Assembly (NCBI GenBank): GCA_028293125.1
Contig: JAQGPJ010000081.1
Location: 1 to 64,000, forward strand
Direction: 5' to 3'
Length of the DNA stretch: 64,000 bases
DNA from: Verrucomicrobiales bacterium
GTDB taxonomy: Bacteria; Verrucomicrobiota; Verrucomicrobiia; Verrucomicrobiales; V1-33
In this document: positions 26,023 through 35,288 of the stretch, piece after piece
How positions within the stretch are numbered: the first letter of the stretch is position 1
Layout of the letters: every line of letters begins with the position of its first letter
Position numbers and translations under genes: made by a program
Notes under the pieces: generated by a model
The model's database searches: none
What the model was told of the DNA's origin: nothing
The model's input: only the letters and a program-made list of their open reading frames with translations

Positions 26023-29000
26023 ATGAGCCGCCATTATCCAAAATCAGCCAGCGCTCTGCTTTTTCTGTTTCTTTCAGGAATGTGGCTCTGGCAAACCGGG
26101 GAGAAACAGCCGGGCGGCGCGGCGCTAAAAACCCAGGGCGTCGTTTCCGGAAATCAGCGGGCATTCAGCCATCAGGGAAGCGGACAGGAATCTGCGGCAG
26201 CCCGGGCCATGAATCAGCCTGCCCCTCGTTTGGAAAACAGCAGCCGGATGCAGGCCGGGCCGGAATCCCGGCCCCCCGCCGGCGATGCAAGCCTTCTGGA
26301 AGACTCATCCATGGCCGCTTCCGGAACTCCGCAGGAACAGGATCATTCCGGAATCAGCGTTCCGGAACACGGATTGACCGCGGAATGGCGGACGGACGGA
26401 CGCATGCTTTTTTCCCCGGCCGCTCCCGCGGAACGAAAGGCGGCCGGACTCCGGGAGCTGGATGAAAAGGAAAACCGCGTCGCCTTCCGTCTGACCGGGA
26501 TAGGCTATGACTGCACCCGGCGCGGCGGCGTGGAAGCCCCCCGGATTGTCAGAACCGGGGACGGTGTTCTGACCGGCACACGCCCGGAGGGTTTGTCGGA
26601 ATGGTACCGCAGTGGCAAGGACGGCATTGAGCACGGCTTCACTCTGGTTTCTCCACCGGCCCGCGTGGCCGGGGACAGCACTCCTCTGGAACTGGCGTTG
26701 GAGGTGGAGTCGGATCTGAGGCTGGTGGCGGAAAGTGCGGATTCCATTGTGTTTGAGAATGCGGCGGGCGGGGAGATCTGGAAATACCGGCATCTGGCGG
26801 TGTTTGACCGGGATGGAGGCCGGGTGCCGGCATGGATGGAGCTGCGGAGGGGACTGGCGGCGGAGAATCCGGAGATTCTCCTTTGCGTCGCTGACTCCGG
26901 AGCGCGGTATCCGCTGACTGTGGATCCCACCTTCGTGTCGGCGGAGGTCGCGTCCTTTCCGGGAGCCACCAGTGACGGCTCCGGGAGCAGCACACCTGAA
27001 TTTATGGGCACTCTGGGGGATACGGTGCTGTTTTTCGCCAACGACGGGTATCTGGGAGACACCCTGTGGCGGACTGACCGGACCACGGGGGAAACCACCA
27101 TGGTCATGGACATCAATCCTGGCGGCGGGGGATGCTTTCCCACCCGGATGGTGTCCTATAAGGGGGCCGTCTGGTTCGGGGCTTTTGATGACACGCACAA
27201 ATATCAGCTCTGGCGCAGTGATGGCACCGCCGGAGGCACCGCCATCCTCCATGATTTCACAGCCACGGGCGTGACGAAGGTGGACAATGCCGCCCTGGCC
27301 GGAGATTGGCTCCTGTTCAATGTGCTGACCAATGCAGGCACAGAGATGTGGCGGACCGACGGCACGTCCCAAGGAACCGTCAAAGTGATCGCGGCGGGGG
27401 ACCCCCGTGACTGCAATCTGCGGGAGGCACTGTCCTTCGGGGGAGCGCTGCTGTACTCCAGCTCCGGGTTGGGCGGCCAGCTGTGGCGTACGGATGGAAC
27501 GGCGGAGGGGACCTTCATGCTGACGGGCACGGCCGGCTGGCCGCGCCAGATGACCGCCTCCGGGGACTTCGTGTTTTTTATGCCGCAGGGCACTGGTGAG
27601 GTTTGGAGAACCGACGGCACCGTGGCTGGAACGGTGAAAATCGCCGCGGCATCCGAAAATCTGATCGGCCCCCCGGTTTCCATGGGGGGACTGTGTTATC
27701 TGGGAAAGATCCTCAGCAGCGGCGCCACCTCCCTTTGGCGGTCCGACGGCGGGCCCTTTGTCCAGGTGCGGCATGTCGCCACCAACCTCGCCGGCTCCAT
27801 CAAAATGCTGGGCTCCGCCGGGAGTCTGGTTTATTTTATGTATGCCAACGCCACGGAGGTGGCGGTTTGGAAAAGCGATGGCACTCAGGCGGGCACATCG
27901 AAGGTGCTCGCGCTTGGCAGTCCCGATTTTGTGCGGATCTCTGATCCGATGGCGGCGGGGGACCATCTGTTTTTCTCCGGCACCACCGAAGCCGGGGGCA
28001 ACGAGTTGTGGAAAACCGACGGCACCGCCGCGGGCACAGGCATGGTGCGTGATATCCGGGCCGGAAGCGGGAATGGTTACGCCATGCCGAGGCTGGCGTC
28101 CGGGAATCTGCTGTACTTCATAGCTTCCGAAGCCGCCACCGGCAGTGAGTTGTGGCGGACCGACGGCACCGAAGCGGGCACCGCACTGGTCCGGGATATC
28201 TATCCGGACCGGCGGGACAATGGCCCGGCGAATATGACGGTGGTCGGGGACCGGCTGTTTTTTTCGGCCTATGCGCCGGGCATGGGGCGCGAATTATGGA
28301 GGACGGATGGCACCTCCGCCAACACCGTGCTCGTAAAGGATGTGGTGCCCGGACCCGGAAACGGCTTCGGGGATTTGGGCCGGGAACAATGGATCGCGGC
28401 CGAAGGGTTGCTTTTCGCCATGCCATGGCCCGCCGGTGCGCGCTCGCTGTGGCGCAGCGACGGCACGGCGGACGGGACCTTTCTGTTGAAAAGCCCCATC
28501 ACGGGCCCTCCCCCCAGCGGCATCCAGACCCACGTGGTGGCGGCATGGAAGAATATGCTGTTCTTCCGCGAAGGCACTTCTCAAACCGAACTCTGGCGCT
28601 CTGACGGCACAGTGGAGGGCACCATCCGGCTGGCCTCCGGCGGAGACGGGATCACGCCTTTCGGGGATAGGGTGCTGTTTGTGGGGACGGATGCCAATGG
28701 CGTTGGATCCCTATGGCGCACGGACGGGACAGCGGAAGGGACATCAAAGGTGCTTCCCACCAGACTGGAGGTGGGATCCCCGGGGCAGAATCCTTTCAGG
28801 ATACTGAATGGACGGATTTATTTTTCGGCAACGGACGGAGTGCGCGGCACGGAGCTGTGGCGCAGTGATGGCACAGCCGCCGGCACCTCAATGGTGGCGG
28901 ATCTGACCGCCGGGGCCGGCTCCTCCTTCCTGGGAGTGAGGGGAACCGCGGGCGGGCGGGTGTTTTTCTCCAAGGGCACCAATGGGGGCGGGGAGGAAAT

Positions 29001-31038
29001 CTGGTCCACCGATGGCACGGCGGCCGGCACCTCGAAGTTGGGAGCGCACTCCGCCCCAACCTTTCCACTTATGCCGCAAACCGGACCGCAGGGAGGAATA
29101 TTTTACTATACCCCACCCGGGGCCGCGAATTATGAGATCTGGGGCAGCAACGGCACGGCGGCGGGCACCCGGATGTTGAAAAGTTTCGGCCCTAAAGCTT
29201 CGCTCGTCGGAGCCTCAGGCATGCGGGTGGTGAATGGCCGCCTCCTGTTCAGCATTACAACCTCCGCCCTTGGGAGCACCGTCTGGTCCAGCGACGGAAC
29301 GCCGGAGGGCACGCAGCCACTGCTGGACCTTTATCCGGGAGTGGAACGCGCCGCGCCCACCATCATCGGCACCGCCCGGGGTTATGGGTTTATCGCGGCC
29401 ACGGATCCCGTGCATGGCCGGGAGCTGTGGGTGACCGACGGGTCGGTGGCGGGCACACGGTTGGTGGAGGATCTGAATCCGGGGCTGAATTCCAGCACGC
29501 CATTCTGGGCGGGGGAGGTCAATGGCCGGGTGCTGGCGGGATATTCAGTTTACCCTTCCCCCGGTGCGCCCGGCTTCCGCGAAATCATCATCACACCCGT
29601 GCCCGTTCTGCAGGCCACGGGCGCGGAGGTGCTGGCCAACCGCTCGGTCCGGCTGCTGGGGGATCTAAATCCGGATGGTGCCTCCGGGCATGCGCATTTT
29701 GAATACGGTGAAACCGAAGCCTATGGCCAAACGACCGCGGATCAGCTGAAGGACACCACAGGAGCGATGTCCGCGGTGGTGGAAGGATTGAAAAGCGGAG
29801 CAGTCTATCATTTCCGACCGGTGTTTGTCACTCCGGGAGGAACGTTTTATGGGGCCGACCGCACGTTCACCATGCCTGCGCTGCGGCTCTTCGCCAGTGA
29901 CGGTGGCGGCGGCGGGGAACTCCCGGAGATCCTCAACGGCCAGCCCCATCCGGTCACACTGCCGGAAACCCCGGAAGGCACGGCCTCGCGCCTGACTTTG
30001 GTGATCCGCAACGACTCTGCGGAACCGGTGGCTTTGGAGAGCCTGTCGCTGCCCCCGGGCTACAGCCTGCCCGACAATCCCTTGCCCCTGACTCTGCCGC
30101 CGGGTGGCGGCGCGGAGGTGAAATTGGCGCTCCTTTCCAGCGCACCCGGAGTTTTCACCGGACAGGCCAGCCTGGAAACCGGGACGGGAGCTTTTGTTTT
30201 TCCCGTGACCACGACGGTTTATCACGTGAACAAGCCACCCGTGATGGATGCGGTGCCGCTGATCACCACCCCTGAGGACACGGCGGTGAGCGGCCAGCTG
30301 TCCGCTGTGTCCGTGGAGAATCTGCCGCTGATTTATCTGTGGCTCTCCAATCCCGATCCCGCAGCCGGCAGCCTGGTCTTCAGTCCCACGGGATCATTCA
30401 CCTTCACCCCTGCGGAGAATTACAGCGGTCCCGCCTCCTTCATGGTGACAGCCTACGATGGCATTCTGCAGTCGCTGCCGGTGATCGTGTCCATTGACGT
30501 GACGCCGGTGAACGATCCTCCCACGCTGACTTCCTTAGCTCGGGTCACTCTGGTGGAGGGGCTTCCGGCACCGGCCATTTCCCTCTCCGTGGCTGATCCG
30601 GACGATCCTGCCGCATCGCTGCGCCTGAGTTTTTCCGTGAGCCCGCCGGATTCCCTGATCCTCCCGCCCTCGACCGTGTCCGTCAGTGGCGAAGGCGGCC
30701 AGCGCACTCTCACTCTTCATGCGCCCGGCGGCACTGGCGGCGGCACCGCCACCCTGATGCTGACCCTTTCCGATGGCAGGGAATCCGTATCCACTCCGGT
30801 CTCCGTGACCGTGCTGCGGAACCTCGTCACCATCCAAAAATCCCCCGTCACGGGCATGGACCTGCAGTTCACCGGAGTGCCGGGGCTTGACTATCGGATT
30901 CAGCGGAGCACGGATCTTCAAACGTGGACCTCCGTGAACGGTCCCGTCAAAGCCGATGCCTCCGGAGCCATCCTTTGGAACGACGGTGCCCCGCCTCCGC
31001 AAAAAGCGTTCTACCGCCTTCTTGCTCCCGGCCCCTGA
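26023..31038 (+). CDS. giant exported ELWxxDGT-repeat protein
   Basis: The 1671-aa protein has a basic start and hydrophobic segment (SRHYPKSASALLFLFLSGMW), then about 300 residues of unassigned beta-rich sequence. Eighteen copies of the ELWxxDGT repeat follow between about residues 345 and 1150 (for example LWRTDGTAEGTFML, LWRSDGTAAGTSMV), spaced roughly 45 residues apart. The C-terminal part holds fibronectin-like sequence, a cadherin/tandem-95-like segment (EDTAVSGQLSAVSVENLPLIY, FTFTPAENYSGPASFMVTAYD) and a terminal STDLQTW module (DYRIQRSTDLQTWTSVNGPV) ending in FYRLLAPGP. It is presumably a surface or secreted adhesin-like protein, with the repeats forming propeller-like blades. ATG at 26023 gives the shorter N-terminus before the hydrophobic segment; an ATG at 25987 is possible. 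Confidence 0.85.
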   Translation: MSRHYPKSASALLFLFLSGMWLWQTGEKQPGGAALKTQGVVSGNQRAFSHQGSGQESAAARAMNQPAPRLENSSRMQAGPESRPPAGDASLLEDSSMAASGTPQEQDHSGISVPEHGLTAEWRTDGRMLFSPAAPAERKAAGLRELDEKENRVAFRLTGIGYDCTRRGGVEAPRIVRTGDGVLTGTRPEGLSEWYRSGKDGIEHGFTLVSPPARVAGDSTPLELALEVESDLRLVAESADSIVFENAAGGEIWKYRHLAVFDRDGGRVPAWMELRRGLAAENPEILLCVADSGARYPLTVDPTFVSAEVASFPGATSDGSGSSTPEFMGTLGDTVLFFANDGYLGDTLWRTDRTTGETTMVMDINPGGGGCFPTRMVSYKGAVWFGAFDDTHKYQLWRSDGTAGGTAILHDFTATGVTKVDNAALAGDWLLFNVLTNAGTEMWRTDGTSQGTVKVIAAGDPRDCNLREALSFGGALLYSSSGLGGQLWRTDGTAEGTFMLTGTAGWPRQMTASGDFVFFMPQGTGEVWRTDGTVAGTVKIAAASENLIGPPVSMGGLCYLGKILSSGATSLWRSDGGPFVQVRHVATNLAGSIKMLGSAGSLVYFMYANATEVAVWKSDGTQAGTSKVLALGSPDFVRISDPMAAGDHLFFSGTTEAGGNELWKTDGTAAGTGMVRDIRAGSGNGYAMPRLASGNLLYFIASEAATGSELWRTDGTEAGTALVRDIYPDRRDNGPANMTVVGDRLFFSAYAPGMGRELWRTDGTSANTVLVKDVVPGPGNGFGDLGREQWIAAEGLLFAMPWPAGARSLWRSDGTADGTFLLKSPITGPPPSGIQTHVVAAWKNMLFFREGTSQTELWRSDGTVEGTIRLASGGDGITPFGDRVLFVGTDANGVGSLWRTDGTAEGTSKVLPTRLEVGSPGQNPFRILNGRIYFSATDGVRGTELWRSDGTAAGTSMVADLTAGAGSSFLGVRGTAGGRVFFSKGTNGGGEEIWSTDGTAAGTSKLGAHSAPTFPLMPQTGPQGGIFYYTPPGAANYEIWGSNGTAAGTRMLKSFGPKASLVGASGMRVVNGRLLFSITTSALGSTVWSSDGTPEGTQPLLDLYPGVERAAPTIIGTARGYGFIAATDPVHGRELWVTDGSVAGTRLVEDLNPGLNSSTPFWAGEVNGRVLAGYSVYPSPGAPGFREIIITPVPVLQATGAEVLANRSVRLLGDLNPDGASGHAHFEYGETEAYGQTTADQLKDTTGAMSAVVEGLKSGAVYHFRPVFVTPGGTFYGADRTFTMPALRLFASDGGGGGELPEILNGQPHPVTLPETPEGTASRLTLVIRNDSAEPVALESLSLPPGYSLPDNPLPLTLPPGGGAEVKLALLSSAPGVFTGQASLETGTGAFVFPVTTTVYHVNKPPVMDAVPLITTPEDTAVSGQLSAVSVENLPLIYLWLSNPDPAAGSLVFSPTGSFTFTPAENYSGPASFMVTAYDGILQSLPVIVSIDVTPVNDPPTLTSLARVTLVEGLPAPAISLSVADPDDPAASLRLSFSVSPPDSLILPPSTVSVSGEGGQRTLTLHAPGGTGGGTATLMLTLSDGRESVSTPVSVTVLRNLVTIQKSPVTGMDLQFTGVPGLDYRIQRSTDLQTWTSVNGPVKADASGAILWNDGAPPPQKAFYRLLAPGP

Positions 31039-31101
31039 GCGCCATCGCCATCAGGCACATGCCCTGCCCACCCGACTGCTGAATGTTGTTTCAAATTATG
31101 G

Positions 31102-32361
31102 TCAGGCGCGGACCTGGCCGGTTCCGGTCACCTGGTATTTGTAGCTGGTGAGCTCCGGCAGGCCCATGGGGCCGCGGGCGTGGAGCTTGTCCGTGCTGAT
31201 GCCGATCTCGCAGCCAAAACCGAACTCGCCGCCGTCATTGAAGCGGGTGCTGGCGTTCCAGAGGACCACGGCGCTGTCCACGGCATTGAGGAAGGCGGCG
31301 GCGGCCTCCGGGTATTCCGTCACGATGACCTCGCTGTGGCGGGAGCCGTAGTTCTGGATGTGGGCAACAGCCGCCTCCAGGTCCGCCACAGTTTTGATGG
31401 AGAGGCCGAGGTCCAGATATTCCGTGCGGTAGTTCTCCTCCGTGGCCGGCGAAACCGCGCCGGGATACTTTTCAACCAGATCGGGGCCCCCGTAAAGTTT
31501 GACCCCGGCGCCGGTCAGCACCGGGATGATGCGGGCGTAAAAGCTTTCGGCCGCATCCTGATGGACGAGGAGGGTTTCGGCGGCGTTGCAGGCGCTGGGC
31601 TTGGTGGTTTTGGCGTTGAGCAGGATGGACTCGGCCATCGCGGCATCGGCTCCGGCATCCACATAAACGTGGCAGATGCCGTCGTAGTGCTTGATCACCG
31701 GCATGCGCGCCAGGCGGACCACGGTTTCGATCAGCCCCTTCCCGCCGCGCGGAATGATGAGGTCCAGATACTCGTTCATCTCCGCCATGTGCCGCACGCT
31801 TTCGCGGTCCGTGAAGGGCACCAGCTGAATGCTGTGCGGAGGCAGGCCGGCGGCCCCGCCGGCCTCCTGGAGGGCGGCGGCGATGGCGGTGTTGCTGTGG
31901 AAGGCCTCGCTGCCGCCGCGCAGGATGGTGGCGTTGCCGCTTTTGAAGCAGAGCACGGCGGCGTCGCTGGTGACGTTGGGACGGCTTTCGTAAATGATGC
32001 CGATGACTCCGATGGGCACGCGGACCTTGCGGATTTTCAGCCCGTTGGGCCGCTCCCAGGCGGCCAGCTCCTCACCGACCGGGTCCGGCAGATCCGCCAC
32101 CTCCCGCACGCCCTGGGCCATGGCCGCGAGGCGTTTGGGATCCAGCCGCAGACGGTCCAGCATGGCCGGGCTGAGCCCCTTGGCTTCCGCCGCCGCCAGA
32201 TCCTGGGCGTTGGCGGCCAGGATTTCAGCCTCCCGCGCCAGCAGGCCGTCGGCCATGGCCCGCAGAATGCGGTTTTTATGACCGGCGTCCATAAGCGCCA
32301 GGCTGCGGCTGGCGGCGAGGCCCTGCCGGCCCAGTTCTTGAATTCTTTCCCTCAGGGACAT
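31102..32361 (-). CDS. proA: glutamate-5-semialdehyde dehydrogenase (gamma-glutamyl phosphate reductase)
   Basis: ProA reduces gamma-glutamyl phosphate to glutamate semialdehyde in proline synthesis. The 419-aa protein has the aldehyde-dehydrogenase fold signatures of the family: VRVPIGVIGIIYESRPNVT, FKSGNATILRGGSEA, LIIPRGGKGLIE, the catalytic Cys258 in KPSACNAAETLLVH, and the C-terminal FNDGGEFGFGCEIGISTDKLHARGP. The length is normal and it is intact. No proB is seen in the window. It lies 45 bp upstream of the M1 aminopeptidase stop-to-start border on the same strand, so co-transcription is possible. Confidence 0.96.
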   Translation of the reverse strand: MSLRERIQELGRQGLAASRSLALMDAGHKNRILRAMADGLLAREAEILAANAQDLAAAEAKGLSPAMLDRLRLDPKRLAAMAQGVREVADLPDPVGEELAAWERPNGLKIRKVRVPIGVIGIIYESRPNVTSDAAVLCFKSGNATILRGGSEAFHSNTAIAAALQEAGGAAGLPPHSIQLVPFTDRESVRHMAEMNEYLDLIIPRGGKGLIETVVRLARMPVIKHYDGICHVYVDAGADAAMAESILLNAKTTKPSACNAAETLLVHQDAAESFYARIIPVLTGAGVKLYGGPDLVEKYPGAVSPATEENYRTEYLDLGLSIKTVADLEAAVAHIQNYGSRHSEVIVTEYPEAAAAFLNAVDSAVVLWNASTRFNDGGEFGFGCEIGISTDKLHARGPMGLPELTSYKYQVTGTGQVRA

Positions 32362-32406
32362 TTTGGTGATGGTGGATGCTGCCTGCCGCGCCCGCCGGAT
32401 TGGCCA

Positions 32407-35028
32407 TCAGGGGGCCGGTTTTGCTTTGTCCCGGCTTTCGAGCTTCTCAAGCTTCTTCTCCAGTTCCTCGGTTTTGCGAACGAGATCCTCAACCTTTTTC
32501 CAGGCCTCCTGGGACTGGTCGGAGGAGGTGCGGGCGGCGTTGATCATGGCCATGGCGCTGGAGGCGGCGGCGGATGAGGCGGCGTCCGCCCGGCGCGCGG
32601 CCATGCCCGCCAGCATGGGCAGGGAGCGGACATCGCGCAGCTCGCCCAAGGCTTCCGCGGCCCCGATGCGGACGGTTTCGCGGTGGTCCGCCAAGTAGCC
32701 GGCAAGGAAGGGCTGCATGGTGGCGTCCGCAGTGCCCCGGCTCAGCAAGCCCAGGGTCTCCAGGGCGGAGGCCAGATCCCTCTGAGTGAGGCTGGAGCCT
32801 TTGGCCTTCAGCCAGTCACGGATCATGGGCGCGGCGGTCGTGCGGTTCTGCCGGCCCAAAGTGCTGATGGCGGCGGCGGCCACCTGCTGGTGCCAGGACG
32901 GTGTCTCCAGCCACGGCAGGACATCCCGGTCCGGCCAGGCGGCGCAGGAGCGCACGAGGGCGGCGAGGATGTCAGGATTTTTTTCGGTGGCGGCCAGAGC
33001 GGCGAGGGCATCCCGGGACTCCGGATGGTAGAGCGCGGCCACGGCGTTCACCGCCGCCTGGCGCACGCGCTCGTCGGCATCGGCCAGCATGGGAATCAGG
33101 GCGGCGCGGGCGGCGGGCGTGCCGATTTTCCCCAGCGCCTGGACGGCGGCGGTGCGGATGGCGTGGTGCGGGTCCTTGCCGATGAGGTCGGACAGCTGGG
33201 TGACGGTGGCCGCGTCCCGGCGGCCTGCAAGGATATCCACGGCGATCAGACGTCCGCTGAAATCGCTATTGAGCTGATGCTTCAGCATATCGCCCGGCGG
33301 CGTGAAATCCCAGTCGGCCAGAAGGGTCAGATTCGGATCCAGGCGGACGAGATCAGGGGCGGACGGCAGGGGGAAATAAAAGGTCTCCTCTTCTTTGCTG
33401 ACTGTGACCGTGAAGTCGCTTAAGAGAGGTTCACCAAAGCCAATCCCGCAGATAAAACCGATCGGCAGCGGCAGGCGGAAGAGCGGCACCTCACGGTCCA
33501 CCTTCTGCGTCTGGCGGATGGTCACGCGGGCTTGTTTGGTGTCCGCATCCCAGCCGTAGTCGGCCTTCAGCTCCGGCACACCGCCGTGGTGGACCCACTG
33601 GTCGAAGAACTGATCGAGGGACTTGCCGCTGACCTCCTCCAGAACCTCCTGCAGATCGTCGGTGGTGACGATTCCGTTGCGGTGCCGCTCGATGTAAAGC
33701 TGGATGCCCTTCCGGTAAAGGTCCGTGCCCAGCTGGCTGCGCAGCATGTGCAGGACCCAGGCACCCTTGGGATAGGCCCGGCTGTCGAACTGCTGCATGG
33801 CGTCGCCGTAGTCGCGCCAGACGATGGGGCGGCGGTCCTTGGAGCCGATGACGCGCTCGGCCTCGCGGGTCAGGCTGACGATCATGCCCTCGCGCCCGTT
33901 TTTCTTTTCCTCGTAGAGATCGGTGTAATAACTCGCAAAGCCCTCGTTCAGCCACAGGTGTGCCCAGTCGCGGCAGGTCAGCAGATCGCCGAACCACTGG
34001 TGCGCCATCTCATGCGCGTCGAGGGAGTGCAGGCTGTCGAGCCGGCCGGTTTCCTTTGGAAAAAGCAGGGAGGCGGCCATGAAGGAGCAGCTGGTGTTCT
34101 CCATGCCGCCGGCAAGGAAGTCGTGGCAGTACACCTGATCGTATTTGGCCCAGGGATAGGGCACGCCGATCTCCTCCTGTAAAAAGGTCATGACGGCTTT
34201 GGTATCCCGGAAGGCGGCCTCCGCCTGATCCTTCTCCGAGGGCGGCACCAGCATGGAGATGGGCAACGTGCCCACTTTGTCCTCCAGCTTGTGGAAATAG
34301 CCGGCGGCCAAGGCCACCAGATAATTCACATGCGGCTGCTCCTGGCTCCAGTGCCAGGAGGTCAGGCCGGCAGCGTCCGGTTTTTTCTCGACCAGCCTGC
34401 CATTGGAGACCACCTCCATGCCGGCGGGCACATGGCAGGTGACCTCGCTGGTGAAGCGCTCGTTGGGGTAATCGTAGCAGGGAAACCAGTAGCGGTGCTC
34501 CTCGGCCTCCCCCTGGGTCCAGACCTGGGTGTCGCCGGCGGGATAACCCTGCTCCGGCGTGCGGAAGTGCAGCCCCTTCCGGGGCTCGGCATGCCAGGTG
34601 ATGGTGGCCACGGCTTTGGTGCCGGGGGCAATGGGTTTGTCGAACTGGAGGATCAGCTGCTCCGCCGTGGACTGATGCCCCGCCAGCCCCGCGCCGGTGA
34701 GTGTAACTTTATCAATGCTGAGATCCACCGCATCCAACGCCAGAGCCGGCAGCGGCAGACCGATGGGGGAGAAGGAGAGGGTGACCGTGCCGCTGACGGT
34801 GCGGTTTTTGAAGTCCGGAGTGACATCCAGGGCGACATGCTCAATGTCGGCCAGCCGGTCGCGGGGGTATTTGCGCCCCGGTTTGATCTCCCCGCCAAGC
34901 GGCATCAGGAGATGCCCGGCGGCGTCATGTCCGTGGCCATGGCCCTCAAGGCATCCCAGACAGGCCCTCCCGGCCCAGGAGGAGGTGACAGTGAGGGCGG
35001 CAACCAGCAGAGGGAAGAGGAGCTTCAT
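32407..35028 (-). CDS. exported M1-family aminopeptidase with HEAT repeats
   Basis: The 873-aa protein has a signal peptide (MKLLFPLLVAALTVTSSWA) and a short Cys/His-rich mature N-terminus (CLGCLEGHGHGHDAAGH). The M1 beta domain and catalytic domain follow: exopeptidase motif GGMENTS, zinc site HEMAH (residues 339-343) and the third ligand Glu362 in LNEGFASYY. After the catalytic part, residues about 610-830 form HEAT-like repeats (VRTAAVQALGKIGTPAARAAL and similar). The tail ends in a charged coiled coil (LVRKTEELEKKLEKLESRD). It should cleave N-terminal residues from peptides in the periplasm. ATG at 35028 is chosen because it starts the signal peptide. Confidence 0.9.
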   Translation of the reverse strand: MKLLFPLLVAALTVTSSWAGRACLGCLEGHGHGHDAAGHLLMPLGGEIKPGRKYPRDRLADIEHVALDVTPDFKNRTVSGTVTLSFSPIGLPLPALALDAVDLSIDKVTLTGAGLAGHQSTAEQLILQFDKPIAPGTKAVATITWHAEPRKGLHFRTPEQGYPAGDTQVWTQGEAEEHRYWFPCYDYPNERFTSEVTCHVPAGMEVVSNGRLVEKKPDAAGLTSWHWSQEQPHVNYLVALAAGYFHKLEDKVGTLPISMLVPPSEKDQAEAAFRDTKAVMTFLQEEIGVPYPWAKYDQVYCHDFLAGGMENTSCSFMAASLLFPKETGRLDSLHSLDAHEMAHQWFGDLLTCRDWAHLWLNEGFASYYTDLYEEKKNGREGMIVSLTREAERVIGSKDRRPIVWRDYGDAMQQFDSRAYPKGAWVLHMLRSQLGTDLYRKGIQLYIERHRNGIVTTDDLQEVLEEVSGKSLDQFFDQWVHHGGVPELKADYGWDADTKQARVTIRQTQKVDREVPLFRLPLPIGFICGIGFGEPLLSDFTVTVSKEEETFYFPLPSAPDLVRLDPNLTLLADWDFTPPGDMLKHQLNSDFSGRLIAVDILAGRRDAATVTQLSDLIGKDPHHAIRTAAVQALGKIGTPAARAALIPMLADADERVRQAAVNAVAALYHPESRDALAALAATEKNPDILAALVRSCAAWPDRDVLPWLETPSWHQQVAAAAISTLGRQNRTTAAPMIRDWLKAKGSSLTQRDLASALETLGLLSRGTADATMQPFLAGYLADHRETVRIGAAEALGELRDVRSLPMLAGMAARRADAASSAAASSAMAMINAARTSSDQSQEAWKKVEDLVRKTEELEKKLEKLESRDKAKPAP

Positions 35029-35204
35029 GGCTGCGCGCCCGATAGCGCAGGGACCGGGCCCGCGCAAACCCCGGAAGCGCGAATCCTTTGGCGCTTGACG
35101 CCTGCCTGGACACCGCGCTGCCCGCGCAGGAAAAGGCCGGCGTCCACTCAGTCCACCAGCACGCTTTGCGCTCAACGCCCGAGCCAACGTAAATACCCGG
35201 CCTC

Positions 35205-35246
35205 AACCAAAACAAAAAACGGCGGCGCAGAAACCTGCGCCGCCGT
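35205..35246 (-). terminator. intrinsic terminator of the PA14/TSP3 exoprotein gene
   Basis: A perfect 12-bp stem (35219-35230 with 35235-35246, loop AAAC) is followed, on the minus strand, by a T-rich run (complement of 35205-35218). It lies about 43 bp beyond the stop of the minus-strand gene 35289-39491. Confidence 0.85.
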
Positions 35247-35288
35247 CCGCGGTGATGTCAATTTAACTTTATATCAGGCCATCCCGGC

